Below are positions 6,053-7,307 of a DNA stretch of 7,307 bases, one piece after another. Positions within the stretch are counted from its first letter, which is position 1. Every line of letters starts with the position of its first letter. Where the stretch lies: assembly GCA_964405925.1 (NCBI GenBank), contig CAYOQG010000287.1, positions 1 through 7,307 on the forward strand. The letters run 5' to 3'. The notes under the pieces are model-generated. The model searched no databases, was not told the DNA's origin, and was given only the letters and a program-made list of their open reading frames with translations. The translations under genes and the position numbers were made by a program. The DNA comes from GCA-020344555 sp964405925. GTDB taxonomy: Bacteria; Planctomycetota; Phycisphaerae; UBA1845.

Positions 6053-7307
6053 ATGACCACCAACGCAGCTAAAGCGCTTAAGTACGAGACCGAGTTTCTG
6101 TCCGGTGTGGAGGCCAATTTCGAGGCTGCCAAGGGCAGGCAGTTTCGCGGTTCCGTCTGGCAGCGATCGCAGCATGACGAGAGCGATCGCCTTCGGGCCT
6201 TGCTCGCTCAGAATCGCATCTTCGATCGTGAGCGGCTCAAGACGCTGCCCTCTAACCGGCGGGTGGCCCTGCACGGGTTCGAGCGGCGGATGCTCTTGTG
6301 GAAGCGTCGCACGGGTGTGGCCATTGCGTCCGTACTGTCACCGATGAGTCACTATGCTGCGTCGCCGGAATCGGAGGATGCTCCACCGATCGGTCTGGGC
6401 GAGCTCAACGACCATGTGCGTCGGTTGGCTTCGGATCTCAAGGTACCGCACATCATCGGTGTGTGCGCGACGAGTGGTTTCACGGACGAGGCCCGCCATG
6501 CGAAGATCGATCTGCCGAACGCGACCGTGGTCCTTGTCGAGCCGGACGGCCGCGGCGGGTGGCGGACCACGTCCACGAGTGACACAGTCGAGCCCCACGT
6601 TCTGAAAATATTTGATCCCGAAACCACGAACGAGAAGATAGAGCGAGTCCGCCAGGTAGTCGAAGAGCACAGCGCGGACCTGCTCATCGGTGGCTTGTCG
6701 TCGACTTCGCTGATGAACAAGACCGGTCTTGAAAAGGAAGTGGTTCGACGCGGGCTCGAGAAAGCCGCGATGGCTGATCCAGAGTTGAAAGTGTCCGAAA
6801 AAGAAGGTGAGTTCCTGCTGTTCCGTGGAGCGCCGGTCCAGCGCCGGGAGAAAAGATCGATGAATGTCGTCGAGCGCATCAGGCAACTGTTTTCTCGCGA
6901 AGGCGACGAGGCTGAGAAGACAAACCTTCTCGCAGAGCGTCGGGCCGCGCTCGCCCAGCGTCGTGATCGCATCTACGGAGACATCGCCAAGCTCGAAAAC
7001 AAAGAAGCGGATCTGCTGGCACAGGGTAAAGCCGCCACCTCCCATGTGCCCAAGCGCCGACTGGCCGCCCAGCTTGCCCAACTGCGAAAGGATATCGCAC
7101 GGCAGAACACCACGGCGGCCATGCTGAATCGGCAGATCGACATCATCAGCACGGACATTCACAACCTCACGCTCATCCAGCAGGGTGAGATGGCCAAGCT
7201 CCCCGATACCACTGAACTCACGGAGAACGCCGTCAGGGCGGAGGAGATGCTGGAGACGCTGCAGGCAGACGCCGAACTGGTCGGACAGCTCGAGACGGGG
7301 ATGGAGG
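6053..7307 (+). CDS. Long protein with winged-helix-like and ESCRT-III-like helical regions (3' partial)
   Basis: The frame from ATG 6053 is open for 418 codons to the window edge, so the C-terminus is missing. Residues 1-199 form a mixed globular domain I do not recognise; a core with IIGVCATSGFTDEA (134-147) and ATVVLVEP (157-164) looks alpha/beta. Residues 200-260 have the pattern of a winged helix (helix, GLEKEVVRRGLEKAA, then a strand pair with FLLFRG). From 271, NVVERIRQLFSR is a short amphipathic helix, followed by a long basic hairpin (about 286-378, turn near GKAATSHVPK, then KRRLAAQLAQLRKD). An acidic helix follows (388-413, ELTENAVRAEEMLE). This order resembles ESCRT-III/Snf7 (CHMP) proteins, which polymerise on membranes; a generic coiled coil is the alternative. 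The ribosome site is weak (GGGA 6045-6048), 30 bases after the previous stop, suggesting coupling. The C-terminal tail cannot be seen. Confidence 0.85.
   Translation, partial: MTTNAAKALKYETEFLSGVEANFEAAKGRQFRGSVWQRSQHDESDRLRALLAQNRIFDRERLKTLPSNRRVALHGFERRMLLWKRRTGVAIASVLSPMSHYAASPESEDAPPIGLGELNDHVRRLASDLKVPHIIGVCATSGFTDEARHAKIDLPNATVVLVEPDGRGGWRTTSTSDTVEPHVLKIFDPETTNEKIERVRQVVEEHSADLLIGGLSSTSLMNKTGLEKEVVRRGLEKAAMADPELKVSEKEGEFLLFRGAPVQRREKRSMNVVERIRQLFSREGDEAEKTNLLAERRAALAQRRDRIYGDIAKLENKEADLLAQGKAATSHVPKRRLAAQLAQLRKDIARQNTTAAMLNRQIDIISTDIHNLTLIQQGEMAKLPDTTELTENAVRAEEMLETLQADAELVGQLETGME

Noticed and set aside
6338..7162. 274-codon open frame on the minus strand
   Set aside because: It lies wholly inside the well-supported + strand frame from 6053, has no ribosome site or domain, and its length is explained by GC-rich antisense shadowing.

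Overview
The window is about 60% GC by eye, bacterial in its signals (Shine-Dalgarno sites, tight co-directional spacing), and every gene I can support lies on the + strand. A Hanks-type Ser/Thr kinase with C-terminal zinc ribbons, small zinc-ribbon membrane proteins and palindromic dispersed repeats built around GCTAAAAGCCCGCGG together suggest a planctomycete-like (PVC-group) chromosome. That assignment is inference from gene style and repeats. No rRNA or phylogenetic marker is present.

Layout. Positions 1-988 hold no gene I can defend. They contain a 55-bp REP-like palindrome (371-425), a cluster of three short GCCC/GGGC hairpins (509-601), and an A-rich tract. Next come a 61-codon single-pass membrane microprotein (989-1174) and a two-TM protein with a cytoplasmic coiled coil and four TPR-like helical repeats (1365-2402). 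A membrane-bound HAMP-GGDEF diguanylate cyclase with an intact active-site motif and an inhibitory I-site follows (2688-4100).

After a hairpin-bearing gap, a tight four-gene run begins, with spacers of 32, 19 and 30 nt: a four-TM protein (4265-4669), a soluble Ser/Thr kinase with a double zinc ribbon (4702-5739), a TM protein with one zinc ribbon (5759-6022), and a long protein that runs off the window (6053 to end).

The last gene is the most interesting. It is open for 418 codons, and it is easy to miss because no stop codon lies in the window. Its N-terminal half is a globular domain I do not recognise, followed by a winged-helix-like segment. From about residue 270 it becomes a helical region whose pattern resembles the ESCRT-III/Snf7 (CHMP) core: a short amphipathic LF-containing helix, a long basic helical hairpin, then an acidic helix. 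If this holds, the operon would couple a kinase and zinc-ribbon membrane proteins to a membrane-remodelling, CHMP7-like polymer. This is a hypothesis from pattern reading. A profile search and a structure prediction would decide it.
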